DNA of 64,000 bases from Perca fluviatilis (taxonomy: Eukaryota; Chordata; Actinopteri; Perciformes; Percidae): positions 23,915,579 to 23,979,578 of the forward strand of contig NC_053114.1 in NCBI RefSeq assembly GCF_010015445.1. Direction: 5' to 3'. Positions 25,092 through 37,800 of the stretch are shown here, in pieces. How positions within the stretch are numbered: position 1 is the first letter of the stretch; the number at the start of each line of letters is the position of its first letter. The position numbers were made by a program, and so were the translations under genes. Below the pieces are notes generated by a model. That model was not told where the DNA came from, ran no database searches, and was given only the letters and a program-made list of their open reading frames with translations.

Positions 25092-25412
25092 ATTATGTTA
25101 TTTACAATACACAGCACATTTTAATTATATTTGTAGAGGGAGGGGGACAACCCTTAGATGGGGTGGGTCCTAACCCCCCCTTCCCGAGATTTCCGCCTAC
25201 GATTATGAGAATCCCCCACCGCCTATAACGCTCTCCCTCAATTACCTATTCCAGCCTCAAGCAGGACTTCCGGTGTCATGGCGGCGTGATGTCTTATCTC
25301 CTCTGTATTCTCTCTTTTTCCCGGTAATTTTACCACGCCACTTTACTCGCAGACGTTCAGGTAGAACACTAAGTCGCTTGAGTGTAACTTTTTGGCCTCA
25401 TCTATTAACAAA

Positions 25413-26234
25413 ATGAGCGCAAAAACGTCTACCAGAACCAACAAAACCATGTCTCACTCCACACCAGCGCTAGCCAGGGCTGGCAGCAGCAGCAGCAACA
25501 ACAATGATGCGGACGACGGCGCTATCGGTCCCTGTGATCACCTGAGGAGCCTCCTGGGTGACATCCGCTCTGATGTCGTATCAGTGAAGGAAGAAATCCT
25601 GGCGGAACTGCGCAACTCAGTAACTGCCTTGAATGCTGCCGTCTCTTCCAACAGTCAGAGAATTCAGGATATCGAAGACGACCTATCCACTGTTGACGGA
25701 GAAGTTGGTCAACTAGAATTTTACTACTCCACACTAAAGACTCCGTGTGAGGGGCTGCAGTCCCCGCTGGATGATTTGGAGAACCGGTCCCACCGGCAAA
25801 ATATCCGTGTGGTTGGAATCCCCGAGAAGGCTGAAGGAAGCCAACCCACCGCGTTTATGGAGGCCTTCTTAGTTGAGATCTTTGGTGCCGAGAACTTTCC
25901 TCGCAAACCTGAGGTGGATCGGGCCCACCGCGCACTTAGACCGCCTTATCCTTCTTGCCCACCACGAGTCATGATAGCTCGTTTGCACCATTTCCAGACT
26001 AAAGAATTACTACTTCGCCTCTCTTGGAAACTGGCCGGCTACCTGACATATACAGGAAACCAGATCAGTATCTATCCAGACTACAGCGCGGACCTGGCTC
26101 GCAGACGGGCTACTTTCACGCCGGGAAAATCTACTCCATCAGGCGGGACTGAAGTTTTCACTGTTACACCCGGCCACTCGCTGCTTCACGGTCAACGGCG
26201 CCAGACAGGAGTTCAAGTCGCACAGGATGCATGA
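25413..26234 (+). pseudogene. L1 ORF1p (RNA-binding protein), frameshifted
   Basis: L1 ORF1p coats L1 RNA as a trimer. Starting at MSAKTSTRTN, a low-complexity Ser/Asn N-terminus leads into a coiled-coil-like heptad region (about residues 45-110), then LENRSHRQNIRVVGIPE, the signature of the RNA-recognition domain, and RKPEVDRAHRAL. Near 26131 the frame is lost. The expected C-terminal domain (AGLKFSLLHPATR) continues in the next frame, while the open frame runs on to a false stop. The protein is about 273 residues in this frame, so this copy is not functional. Confidence 0.85.
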
Positions 26235-26979
26235 TCTTTCATCACAAGAAATGTCCTGCCTGTTGAGGAGAAGGGGGCAGCAGGTAAAAATGACTGATGA
26301 GACTAAATTGCCCACTTCTCCTTCTTGGCCGGAGGCCATATATTCGTAGGACAGGATCTGTGACTTATATGGTGTTTCTCTTGTGCTGAATACACTGCTC
26401 CCGCCTAAATAAGTGAGTAACGGATGACTAATGTAAGGTTTCTGTGGACGAGTCTACTGATGCAGTGCCTTTTCTAAGGTTCTCCTTAACATCTGTTTTT
26501 TCAGTAACCTTTTATTTATTTATTTTCCCTCTATTACATTGCATAGCTCTTCATTTTTAATGGTCTGTTATTTTGGTCTCTTTTTTTATTCTCTCTGTTC
26601 ACAGAGACTAACTGTTGGCTACAATGTTAGATAGCTCCATTTTAAATGTACTGGTCCTGTGGGGGGCGTTTATTCCTCTCTTTTTCGGCACTTTAACAAC
26701 CGTATTTTTGTTAGGCTCACTAGATGGTCGCTGTCTTCTGCCATTATTATTGTTGTCATTAAGGTTATTGTATTGTCAATTTCTTTCTTGTCTGACCTCT
26801 ACCTTAGGTGGGTTACAATGTTTTGGAGGAGCTCCGAGATGTTAGAGTAGCAAGTCCAATGCACTCCAGGCATGCTCTAAGGTTTAGCTGGTTAGTGCAC
26901 CTAGTTTGGGTAGGTGGGGGGGTGGGTTAACATTCCTCTTGGGTGTTTTTCGCATGTTATTTGTCTGTACCTCTTTAAA

Positions 26980-29900
26980 ATGGTCCCCTTAATGAGTAGT
27001 ACTTGGGACAGGAAAATTGAGTTTACCACATGGAATGTGAAGGGCCTGAATAATCCCATCAAAAGGACTAGGGTCCTAGCCCATCTTGCATTTCTCCAAA
27101 ACGATATAGCTTTCGTTCAAGAGACGCACTTACGTACTACAGATATAGCTAGGATGCGAAGGAGCTGGGTTGGAAATATTTTTCATTCTAAATTTAACAC
27201 AAAAGCCAGAGGCGCTGCGATTTTTATACATAAAAATATCCCTTTCGAAACCAACAGAGTTATTGCTGACACAAATGGCAAATTAAGAATTGTTTCGGGC
27301 CAGCTCCTGAGTAGACGTGTTGTTCTTGCCTGTGTGTATGCTCCCAATTGGGATGATAATAACCTGGACCGCTCCTCACCCAAACTTGCTCCCCTATCCA
27401 AAATGGCAACCTCTATTAATAGTTTCATTGAGCAATACAGTCTTTTTGACCCCTGGTGCTTAAATTACCTAACTGTGAAAGCCTTCTCATTCTTCTCTCC
27501 CATACACCATACCTATTCCCGTATTGACCTTTTTTCTTCTCAATACCAAATTTATTCCTCTCACCAGCCGACCAGTGTATCATGGTATAATAATTTCGGA
27601 CAACGCCCCTTTCACTTTCAATCTGGCTTTTCCTACTCCACCCAGATCATGGCGCCTTTACCCCCTCCTCTTATCAGATGGTTTACAGTCTCAAAACAAA
27701 ATTTAATTTGGTGTCGACAGCGCAGGCTGAGCAGCAGTTCCTCAGGGAACGTTATTCCGTATTTAAGTACGGGGACAAGGCAGGCAGGTTTTTGGGCCAT
27801 CAAGCCCGACAATCGTTTGCAACCCAGCGAATAATTCCGATAGAAACATCTTTAGGCACTGTAACCTCCAATCATGAACAAATTAATGGTACATTTGCTG
27901 ACTTTTACAAAAACCTATACACTTCTGAGTGCAATCCCAGCCCTGCAGAAGTCAAACTTTTTTTTCAAACCCTAATTCTGCCCTCTTTGAATAGCGAAGT
28001 GAGAGCTGAGCTTGACCGTCCGTTTACGCTGCTGGAGATTCAAGATGCTCCAGGGCACGATGGGCTGCCGGTTGAATTCTTTACAAAATTTTCGACTAGC
28101 CTGTCACCCTTACTCCTTGCCATGTACAATGAGGCCCTATCTTCAGGCCATCTCCCACAGACTTTGCGACAGGCTTCCATTTGTTGGATACCAAAGATGA
28201 TAAAGACCTTACTCTACCTAGTTCATATCGACCTATCCCATTACTGTGTGTTGATTGCAAGATCCTCGCAAAATGTCTGGCTAAGCGTCTTGAGAGGGCC
28301 CTCCCACTCTGTGTTTCATCCAGTCAAACTGGATTCATGCAGGGCACGCATTCTTTCTCCAACACAAGTCGGCTCTTTGACGTTATTTATTCCAAGTCTG
28401 AGACAGTTATGCCTTAACTTGTGCTATCCTTGGATGCTGAGAAGGCGTTTGACCGGGTGGAATGGGATTTTTTGTTTTACATAGGTTTGGATTTGGAGCT
28501 AACTTTATTTCATGGGTTAAGTTACTGTATTCGTCCCCACTAGCCTCTGCTTATTTTTCTCTTTTTAGAGGAACTAGACCGGGGTGCCCATTGTCCCCGC
28601 TACTCTTCAACGTTGTTATTGAGGTCCTAGCTATCTCTCTTCATCAGTGCTCAGCTTTTGAAGGAATACGTAGAGGGGTATCACCCACAAAGTATCGCTT
28701 TATGTGGACGACCTTCTTCTATTTCTATCTAATCCCAATATCTCTATACCCCCCATTCTAGCCATCCTGGGACAATATGGAAAACTGTCGGGCTACAAAC
28801 TCAACCTGGAAAAAAGTAAACTTTTCCCAATCAATTCCCCAGCTTTTAACATTCCATCTACCTTATTCCCTTTCAGGACGGTTGGTGCGCATTTCAGATG
28901 TTTAGGCATCACTGTCTCACGCTCTAGCCAACAATTATTTAAGCTCAATTTTGCCACCCTAATTGAGAAATGTGGATCTTGAACATTGGTGCAGCCTGCC
29001 TCTGTCTGTGGTCGGTCGTATTAACCTGATAACAACGAATATTCTGCCTCGATTCTTCTATTTTCAGAACATCCCCATTTTTATCACCCTGAGGGTGTTC
29101 TCTCAACTGGATAAGTATCTAACTTCATTTGGGGTGGTAAGCCACCGCGGACTCATAGAACAGTTATGCAAAGGCCCAAACGTTGCGGGCTTTTGGCTCT
29201 ACCCAACCTATCCATTATTATTGGGCCAGTAACATTCAGAGGGTTATTGAGTGGGTCACTCTGACCCTACAGCTCATGTCTGGGTGGGGATGGAATCTCA
29301 GAAGGCCCCTGTACATTCTCTGGCCACCTCTCCTCTCTCATCCAGTGTGCAATCTGACAGCCCAGTAATTCTTCAAACTGTTAAAGTATGGTCCCAGTTC
29401 CGGAATAAATTTGGCTTGCAAAGCCCATCCTTGATGGCACCCATCTTAACCAACCACCTCTTCATTCCAGCTAAACTTGATCTGGCTTTCCGAGCTTGCC
29501 ATTCAAATGGAATTTGTCTCATGAAGGGCTTATGATTGTTTGCCTCATTTATCAGTTATCAGAAACATTTGCTCTGACCTCCGCCAACAAACCACCCTCC
29601 ACCATCTTAGATCAAATTCTGACCTTGAATCCTAATCAGAAAGGCTCTATTTCTCAGGTATACTCTTTAATAAATCATCTGGACATGCAACCTTTGGATA
29701 ATTTGAGAACCCTTTGGGAACAAGACTTTGACAGCCCTCTTTCTGAAGATATGTGGGAGGCAATATTAAAACAAGTATACAGTAAATCATCCCCATCCCC
29801 AGTGTCATTCAGTTTAAAATAGTTCATCGCTCCCACCTTTGTAAAACTAAATTGACAAGAACATATCCTAACATCGACCCCACTTGTGAGAGGTGCGGGA

Positions 29901-30127
29901 CGGCTCCAGCGACTCTGTTTCATATGTTTTGGGCTTGCCCCACCCTTCTCGCTTTCTGGCAAGCAATATTTGGTTCCCTAAGTGAAGCGTATGGTATCAC
30001 TATGGATGTGCATCCCATGGTTGCCTTGTTTGGTGTTAATGCAAATTGGCCATCCAATATTCAGTGTGGTTGCTTTCACAACACTTCTGGCGTGCCGCCT
30101 CATTCTTTTAAACTGGAAGGGGTCTAG
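26980..30127 (+). pseudogene. L1 ORF2p (endonuclease-reverse transcriptase), multiply broken
   Basis: The N-terminus KIEFTTWNVKGLNNP and FVQETHLR carries the endonuclease Asn and Glu. The segment with the GGDLN aspartate is deleted (NWDD runs straight into NLDRSSPK near 27360), and the SDHAP motif reads SDNAP. A second deletion near 27690 removes much of the linker. RT landmarks then follow in alternating frames: PGHDGLPVEFF, SYRPIPLLCVD, SQTGFMQGTH, LDAEKAFDRVEW (near 28430), RPGCPLSPLLFN, and YVDD (near 28702) where the family usually has (Y/F)ADD. A CERC...H...C cluster near 29890 closes the protein. At least eight frame changes make it dead. Confidence 0.88.
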
Positions 30128-30696
30128 ACCTCCTTGTCACGCTAGATAGCTGAGAGATGTATTGTCTCACTTAAAATTGGTCAAAATAAAAGTACACTCT
30201 GCATGGAAGCAAGTCCAAGTTTTATGAGGTATGGTGTCCTTTTTTACGTTACTTTGATAACTTGAAGGATATAAAAGACTGGGATGACCATGATGACCAG
30301 ATGTAGCTCTTCTTTTTTATTTATTCATTAATTTTATTTTATTAATTTTTTTGGATAAGGTGTACTGTATAATGTTTGTCTATTTGTTTAATGGTTTAAA
30401 AATGATTTTATCCCTTTTTGTAAGAAAGATGTTAGGGTGCATGGGTTGTGATCTGTTTTTGTTGTGTAATGTCTGTTAAATACCAAAAAATAAACAGAAC
30501 TTTAAAAAAAAAGCCACACAAGCAGTCTTAAAAGATGCTGATAATAAGCTTGTTTAGCATAATCATCTGCAATTAAATGGACATCCTTAATCTTTGCAAA
30601 GGAAATAAGAGTACCGTATTTTCCAGACTATAAGTCGCACTTTTTTTCCCACTTTGGCTGGTCCTGCGACTTACAGTCAGGTGCGAATTTATATAT

Positions 30697-30699
<3 letters not shown>

Positions 30700-30775
<76 letters not shown>
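30700..30775. repeat. (AT)n microsatellite inside the pogo-like element
   Basis: About 37 AT units growing from a TATATATCAAAATATA seed in the element. Confidence 0.97.
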
Positions 30776-30778
<3 letters not shown>

Positions 30779-30885
30779 GAACGTGTTTTTAAATGTTAAT
30801 TCATACTCAAAACATTACCGTCTACAGCCGCGAGAGGGCGCTCTAGGCTTGTGACAACTAGAATGCTGCTGCTAAAGACAACTGA

Positions 30886-31100
30886 GAAAGAAAAGAGATA
30901 AACTGCAGGTAGTAAAATATGCAGCCGAAAACGGTAATCGAGCAGCAGAAAGAAAGTTTGAAATGAGGGAGAAACTTGTGAGGGACTGGCGAAAAGGTGA
31001 CTCTTACTGCAATGAAGAAATCAAAGAAAGCTAATCGGCTAATCACGGGCTGAAAGCAAGACGGCCAGAGCTGGAGGAACGAGTCGGGAGGGGCTTGTCA
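30886..31100 (+). pseudogene. Pogo-type transposase, DNA-binding domain remnant
   Basis: One frame reads LQVVKYAAENGNRAAERKF, EKLVRDWRKGD, then a stop, and continues with ARRPELEERVGRGLSTVQLRL. This is the pattern of a Brinker-type (BrkDBD) helix-turn-helix, joined to the start of a CENP-B-like domain, as found at the N-terminus of pogo transposases. An in-frame stop and small losses break it and the DDE domain is missing. Confidence 0.65.
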
Positions 31101-31428
31101 ACGGTGCAGTTACGTCTCCACGCCTTTTAATACATCCATGCTCCACGCCCTGGTAGCTAGTTGTTCTGTGTGCTATTGTATAGTTCAATAACTGTTAATG
31201 TGTTACGTTATCAAACCGGACACCTACCGTATTCAGCCTGTTGTTCTGTGTGCTATTGTGTAGTTGACAGATGAAAAAAAGAAATTTCTAAATAAATGCG
31301 ACTTATAGTCCGGTGCGACTTATACATGTTTTTTTCCTCTTCATGACGCATTTTTTGACTGATGCGACTAATACTCCGGAGCGACTTATAGTCCAGAAAA
31401 TACGGTAGTTACATACCAGGTACGAAAT

Positions 31429-31431
<3 letters not shown>

Positions 31432-31487
<56 letters not shown>
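31432..31487. repeat. (CT)n microsatellite
   Basis: Twenty-eight uninterrupted TC/CT units right after the pogo-like element. Confidence 0.98.
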
Positions 31488-31490
<3 letters not shown>

Positions 31491-31524
31491 ATGAAATAAA
31501 CCAAATACTTAAATGTACAAACTC

Positions 31525-31961
31525 TTAAAGAGGTAACTTGTGGCAGAGACAGAGATATCGGCAGCCCACGGGGCTCTGCGGCCGGCGCAAAGTCACCGTT
31601 TCTGGGTTAGTGGACAACCAAATGCCGCTGCCTTGACTGAGATCCACGTGGCTCGGCGTCAATATCTAAGTCAATATCTACCTAGGAAATCATCTAGTCT
31701 TAATCTGCATTGCCATTTTTACTCATGAATACGCAGGCCACAAGAAGTAATTAGGTTTGGTTTTTGTTGTTAGGTCACTTTTACTCACGACATGCTAACG
31801 GCAACAAAGGATTCCATTCATCACGCTAAGCTAAGCTAGCGGTAGCGCCGCTGGACTAAGACAATGCATGCACTGAGACAAAAATGCATTTGCCCACCTA
31901 TATAAATATAGAGGAGACGGTGAATAACCCTATTTCAACAAACGGTGGCGTATTCCTTTAA
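31525..31961. mobile_element. Possible TTAA-flanked element related to the 50-kb fold-back
   Basis: It contains GCGCAAAGTCACCGTTT, then GTGGACAACCAAATGCCGCTG, closely matching the arms of the fold-back at 49.9-52.0 kb. TTAA lies at both proposed borders (TTAAAGAGGTAAC and GTATTCCTTTAA). The ends are not good inverses of each other, so the borders are tentative. Confidence 0.45.
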
Positions 31962-33640
31962 AGCTCTGCAATTAACACAAGTGCGATGTGGAAAGCCTGT
32001 TGGTCACATACACGGATAATGGACTTCAGTAAAGTAGGAGACATCTTGTCCCATATTCATCGATTATGGATTTTTGAATGAGGGAGAGCAATATGGAAAT
32101 AAGACAAAAATGTTCTTTATCTTTATAAGTTATGTTTTGAAACATGTAGACTTAAGTCTTAGGGAGGGAAATATGTTGCGATACGATGACTTCCCTTCTA
32201 AAAAAATATTGTTATGAACCTGGAACAGAAGGCAAGTTAATGAGAATAGCCTGCAGACCTCAATACTAAACATACATTAAGCAAACGGACATAAAACAAG
32301 CTGACAGATACACAACACACTTGTATGTGAACCTACATCTCAGCTCTTCAGAGCCCATCGCCAGCAGGAAATCTATCCACATTGATGGCCAGCAAAAGCT
32401 TACAGTACCCTCCTCACTCGAAAACCTTGCATAAGCCGTTCTGGCATTTTACACCCAGTCAACATTTATACAAGGTTGCTCACTGCCATGCTGCCATGAC
32501 CTCCTGTCCGAGAGCAATAACTAAGCTTTCTTTTCTGAATTGCAGACCTGAGGCACGTAAAGATGGAACAGAGGATGAAATGAAAAGGCTCTAAGGCAGA
32601 GCAGAGAAAACAAGCCACTGGCTGCTAACAGTCCAGTTAGGATGTCCTGACCTTCAGTTTTACTCTCAGTGTTAAGAGGAAACACATCCAATGCAACATT
32701 ATTCCAGTGATCATCTTCAAGTTAAGAATATGGTGCATAATATTGTGTAAGAAAAGACAGCCATGATAGAATTTTTTTTAAATATAATTTACCAACGTTT
32801 CGACATGTTGAAACGTTCTTTTACATCTTGGTTACGAGTTTGCGACTGTCTTTCCTCACAACTTGTTATTTTGTCATGGTCAGAACCTCTCCAACACACG
32901 TGTGCATTTCTCCTCGCTCTCATCCTGATATTGAGTGTAACGTCATGGACAAGGTAGTGATAAAGTATTATCATGAGCACTAACACAAGAACTCATGTTA
33001 TTTTCAAATGCATTCTCTATTAATTCTCTCATTAGTATTCCTCAGCTAGCCTCAAATCAGAGCTGAGAGGTCAGCACAGACAGCTCCAATTTCACCATGT
33101 ACGACCAAAAAGGAGTGTTTTCGAACTTATTGCCGAGGTGTGCAGCCTCTCTTCTGACCTTTGAAATGCCTTCTTGAACCGAAATCAGAAAGGTACATGA
33201 AACTCTTTGATGCAGTGCAGTGTACTACATGTTCAGTAGTCTGTCTGTGTCTAGAAATGTAAAGTACATTTAAACCTCAAACTAGCGCTTTTCTGTTGGA
33301 TTGATAACTTATTATATAACAAGTAGATCTGACCAGGCAATCTGATTGGTCAAATAGACATTTAGAACGTGCTCAAATCAGCAGGATAGCACACCCAGAG
33401 CCGTTTGAGCAGCTAATCATAAAAAAATACTACTCCGCCATTTCCATGTCAAAATTCCAGAGTTGAATCAAAAACAGTTATTGAAAAATTTGTAGACATG
33501 GAAACAAATCTCTCCAACATATTTATATAAAGTGATTCATCGGATTAAATGCAGTGTTATACGCCCTGGAGTTATTGGAAATATTTGGATCACATTTGCT
33601 GTGCATGTGATTCAGTGGCACAGCGCCAAAAAAAAAGTGT
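31962..33640. other. No gene seen
   Basis: No splice-flanked open block, RNA gene or complete transposon is recognised. Confidence 0.55.
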
Positions 33641-33641
33641 A

Positions 33642-33642
<1 letters not shown>

Positions 33643-33738
<96 letters not shown>
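33643..33738. repeat. (AT)n microsatellite
   Basis: About 48 AT units, the longest AT run in the window. Confidence 0.98.
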
Positions 33739-33740
<2 letters not shown>

Positions 33741-33869
33741 TAGTTACAACATGATTGAGCTAGCTAAGCAGCTTTGCGTTTATATGTGCAGTATTTATTC
33801 AGTTTGGGAAATCCAACAATCTCTATAAAGCTAATGTAAGCTCAAGTTGGCTCGTTTCAAGAAGGGTTT

Positions 33870-34821
33870 TAAAAGGAACACGCCGACTTATTGGGACTTT
33901 AGCTTATTCAGCGTAACCCCCAGAGTTAGATAAGTCCATACATACCCTTCTCATCTCCGTGCGTGTTCTAACTCTGTCCGACGGCCCAGGTGACATGAGA
34001 CACAACCATCTGAACTATATTCTCAGAAAGGCGAAGCAGTGCTACTCTCTGCTCAGGTGCTGCAGGCATATCACTCCGCAGAAGTAGAAGTAGCACTGTT
34101 TCGCCTTTCTGAGAATATAGTTCCCAGTTTATATACGGTTAGAAGATGGCTGTGTCTCATGTCACCTTGTTATTTGTAGATGCTGTGACTATACAAATCA
34201 CAACATGTAAATAGGAACATGTTGGCGTTATTTTGTCACTTATTCGGAGCAGTAGGCTAGTTGGAACAGATTACCTTCAGGATCCGTGCTAGGCTAAGCT
34301 ACCTGTGGGGTCGTCGGACAGACGCAGAAGTTGTATGCGCGTTACTAGTTATTTTTATGAGGCTTTGTTAAGTAGCCTAATAATTGTTAGGTAGGCTCTC
34401 TCTCTCACCCTCTCTCGACTCCGTGCCTTTGATAGTTTTGAGTTACATTTTGACAAAACCGGTCAGATCTAAGTATTATGTTTTTGGTTAAGTTATTATT
34501 TAAAATGATCCTTTTATTATTTTGGAAAAAAACGAGGGTCTCTGTTTAAGAACGCCGGCTCATAGCTGCAGGTTCCGCTGCTTTAGAGCACCGCGGCGCA
34601 TGTATCTTCAAGTTTAGCCTAACCGAACATCCAGTTTAACTTCCACAAGTTGTTCTTGTAATAAAGATCTCAAAAAGGAAAAACACGCTGTGTTTTTGTA
34701 TTTTCATTGCATTTTTTATTCATAAAAAGTTAAATAAATAATGAATTTTAATATAAAGATTAATCGATAATCGTTAATTCTCCCAACAATCTAAGAAAAT
34801 TTTATCAAATGCCCATCCCTA
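33870..34821. mobile_element. Composite of fish interspersed repeats with a fold-back
   Basis: The left third contains an inverted pair with AACTATATTCTCAGAAAGGC and its inverse. The right end ATCAAATGCCCATCCCTA is like a hAT-like terminus (inverse TAGGGATGGGC) preceded by AATCGATAATCG. At least two repeats seem to be joined. A matching left end was not found. Confidence 0.5.
33989..34166. repeat. Inverted repeat (hairpin arms)
   Basis: The inner arms (about 34013-34045 and 34090-34125) pair over nearly 38 bp with one mismatch around GCGAA(G/A)CAGTGCTAC. Outer arms GGTGACATGAGACACA and TGTGTCTCATGTCACC also pair perfectly. Confidence 0.85.
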
Positions 34822-34829
34822 GCATCAAC

Positions 34830-37800
34830 CAATATTTTTTATATCAGCATTAAATCAAGCAACTTCTTGTAAAGTCAAAGGTTGATAGCACTGCAGATCT
34901 AACTGAGAATCAACATTCCTAAGGATCAAGTGTAGTGGATTTTATAGTTGCCGATTATAGTGATCAATGAATTTTTTATGGAGACCGATATGTTGCAATA
35001 TAAGGTCTTTATTCAACCAAAAACTTGAGCCCTCAGCAGAGGAACTGCAGACATCATAATAGCATGTAGATGCTGATAATCATGATAGTATATTTGCCCC
35101 CATTTGTAAAGAAAAAGTTATAGAATTAATGTCCCTTTTTTTTGCTCTAATTCTTTGACCTGCATGGTCCCCATCTTTCCCTGCTCCTTTCTGAGCACGT
35201 CTCACACTGTAGATAAAAATCACCATCTGATTGCTCTCAATCAGTTTTATCACACAAATGATAAACGATCATTGTGTGCTGTCAATCAACAAAAATGTCT
35301 GGCTATAGAAATAATAGCCCAGAGGTTGGTACTCCAAAGCAATTCAATTTGCCATTCTTGAATAAGAGCATGCTGCTTTGTATATGGAAATACATTTACC
35401 TTTATAGACAGTGTTTCTTTGAATTCTATTGAGAGAAATTCACCAGATGTATTTGTCTGCGCATCCCAACAATGACAGCAGCAGGTGGGGCTCTCTGAAC
35501 ATCTAAATGCTAATGCCACGCTGCTTCTCAAACAAAGGCGGTAGCTAATTAGCTTGCTTGGTGATTGCATCTTAAGCTTAAGTAATAACATAAGTGACAG
35601 CATACCGAGGGAGAGGAGTCCTGTTATGACTTACAACGCAGCAGGTGGGTTAAGGTCATGCATAAACACGCTAGCACTAACCTACAAACAACTCCTAACT
35701 AACAATGACAACAGTTTGCAGGTTAGGTTAAATCTTCTGAAACTCCAGGTTTTCTAATTACTGTAGATCCCATACATAGTGTATAACTGCATCTTCATCT
35801 TCTGTGTGCATAAATCTCAAAATCAACATAAAAAAAAAGGCAAATTCTGGAGGAAAGTGACAATTATTGCCATCTCAAATATGCTACCTGTGAAGTGCCT
35901 GCAAATATGTACATGCACACACAGGACATAAACTCCATAAAAGCCAAACTAATGATGAACAGTTGAAGCAAACAAAATGCAGTGTTGCATCTTTGAAAAT
36001 TGACTAAAATGCCAACAAATTGGCTTCAAGTGTAAATTGCAAATGAAACCGTAAAAAGGAAAAAGAATAAAAAGGACTAAAGCCTGCTCGGTCAGTCCTG
36101 ATAATGGATAATGGATAATGGACTCATTTTGAGAAAGTAGGTGAGAGCAGAAATGGCTGTTAGGTGACAGGAAGCCTTTGTGAATAACGCATTAAGATAA
36201 TTTGATTGAACTTCAAACTCCCCATTACATTTATCAGTAAATATGATAGTGTGCATGTCTATGTGCTTCATGATCATGTCAGCAACACCTGGCACACGTC
36301 CTGCAGCTTGTACTCCCAGTACTGGCATGTCCTCTCTGTATCTGAGATCTATTTTGGTTGATAGACTCTGGCTTGGTGCCCCGGACTGTTGCTTGCAGCT
36401 AGATATATGGTTTATATTTTTCATGTTCTTGCACCCTGTTGTCTTGTTACACAAAAGTCATAGATCAATATTAGGGTTGTGCTCCATTTTGGACCCAGTT
36501 CCATACTGATAAAATACTCAAGCAAGCTCTGAAGCTAAATAATCTTTAATTGGATCTTTAGAAATAATTATAGAATTATAAATTTGAAAGTTTTAATTGT
36601 CACGAGGAGTAATCCTCCACAGTTGTATAATGTCTTCTGTGGGTTCGAGGGAGCTTTCTACAGTCTGAGAAAATTAACCAGAAGATGTTATCAGAAAAGA
36701 AACTCAGAGAGTAGATGGTGGTATATTTACTTAACATTAATATGCTTCTCATCTCATTATTGAACTATAGCTACATGTTGTGAACATTGGGTTAATAAAC
36801 AAATGTTCAAAGCTGAACCTAACTAGAGTCAGATGTTTACATTATAAATGTACAGAGGACACAACTTTAAAGGGAAAACAGACGGATCCAGTTAACGAAT
36901 ACGATTTTTTTTTTTTCAATGCTCTCTCTCTGGGTGTCGCCTTTAGCGATTCTTTAGTGCCACCCATGATTAATGCACCTATGAATGAGTTTCTCTTTCA
37001 GCAAGCACTGTGGGAGAAGGGTTTCTTTCGTTCTCTCTCACTTTCTTTCTTAACCATTCTGCTTTCCTCCCAATGTGACCTGATTTTGTCACAGAGTGTG
37101 AAACTGATTTGGACTCATTTACATGTAAATGTCATAAAGGAGAGGTGAAATGATGTGCATGCATCACCTCATTGATTCTAGGGGACACCACTGCACTTGG
37201 AATAAATGATCTGCAGTTTAAAATTTAATATTCACAGAGTCATTATTCATACATTTAAGTAGGGAATGGCACGAAGGAACACATTCTTCATGTAGTACCA
37301 TTCCATAATTCCACATCGACATGCAAAAAAGAGAAATACACCACCGTTCACAAGTTTGGATTAACCAGTTATATTGTTTCTCTTCTTTCCTTCATTATAT
37401 TTTAACATTGATAAATCCGTACATTTTAGACACCAAAATGTAAATAATACATTTGGGGTTGTGACATATGTCTGTGTGTGAGCGTGCACACATACAACGG
37501 GGTGGAGGCTTCTTTTTTGGTGTTTATTTGGGGTGGCGTGACTGACTGAACTTTGCTGAAGCATTGGTGCAAAACACACACACGAGAGATCTTTAATGTT
37601 GAGTAGAGTGTAAAAATATTTTAGGTTTGTTTATGTTTGTTTAGTAGGGGAACGTCAAAAAAGATTTAGTAAACTACCTGTATGTTTTGAGGAGCTCGGT
37701 CTAGAGACAATGGGGCCTTGTCCTTCACACTTGACTCAGTATAGTGTCAAACCTCTTCATGCCTCAACGCGTCACTGCTTCAATATTGATTACTTGAAGG

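Larger units (their letters stand above)
25262..30511 (+). mobile_element. L1 retrotransposon, near full length, inactive
   Basis: The order is a GC-rich leader (GGACTTCCGGTGTCATGGCGG), ORF1, a spacer of about 0.7 kb, an apurinic endonuclease, a reverse transcriptase, a Cys/His C-terminus, a 3' untranslated tail, AATAAA-like sequence and a short A-run. This is the plan of a vertebrate L1-clade element (Swimmer-like in fish). Both frames are broken by many shifts, and two large deletions remove endonuclease and linker sequence. The 5' border is approximate: the GC-rich segment from 25135 may belong to it. No target duplication could be matched. Confidence 0.88.
30614..31405 (+). mobile_element. 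Pogo-like (Tc1/mariner) element with TA duplication
   Basis: The termini CCGTATTTTCCAGACTATAA and its inverse TTATAGTCCAGAAAATACGG are perfect inverses over 20 bp and are flanked by TA. Subterminal GCGACTTATAGTC motifs repeat. A remnant coding block lies within. An AT microsatellite has expanded inside the element. The protein remnant and the TA duplication together indicate the pogo branch of Tc1/mariner. Confidence 0.8.

Noticed and set aside
27183..27428. Minus-strand frame within the L1 endonuclease
   Set aside because: Antisense shadow of the ORF2 coding sequence.
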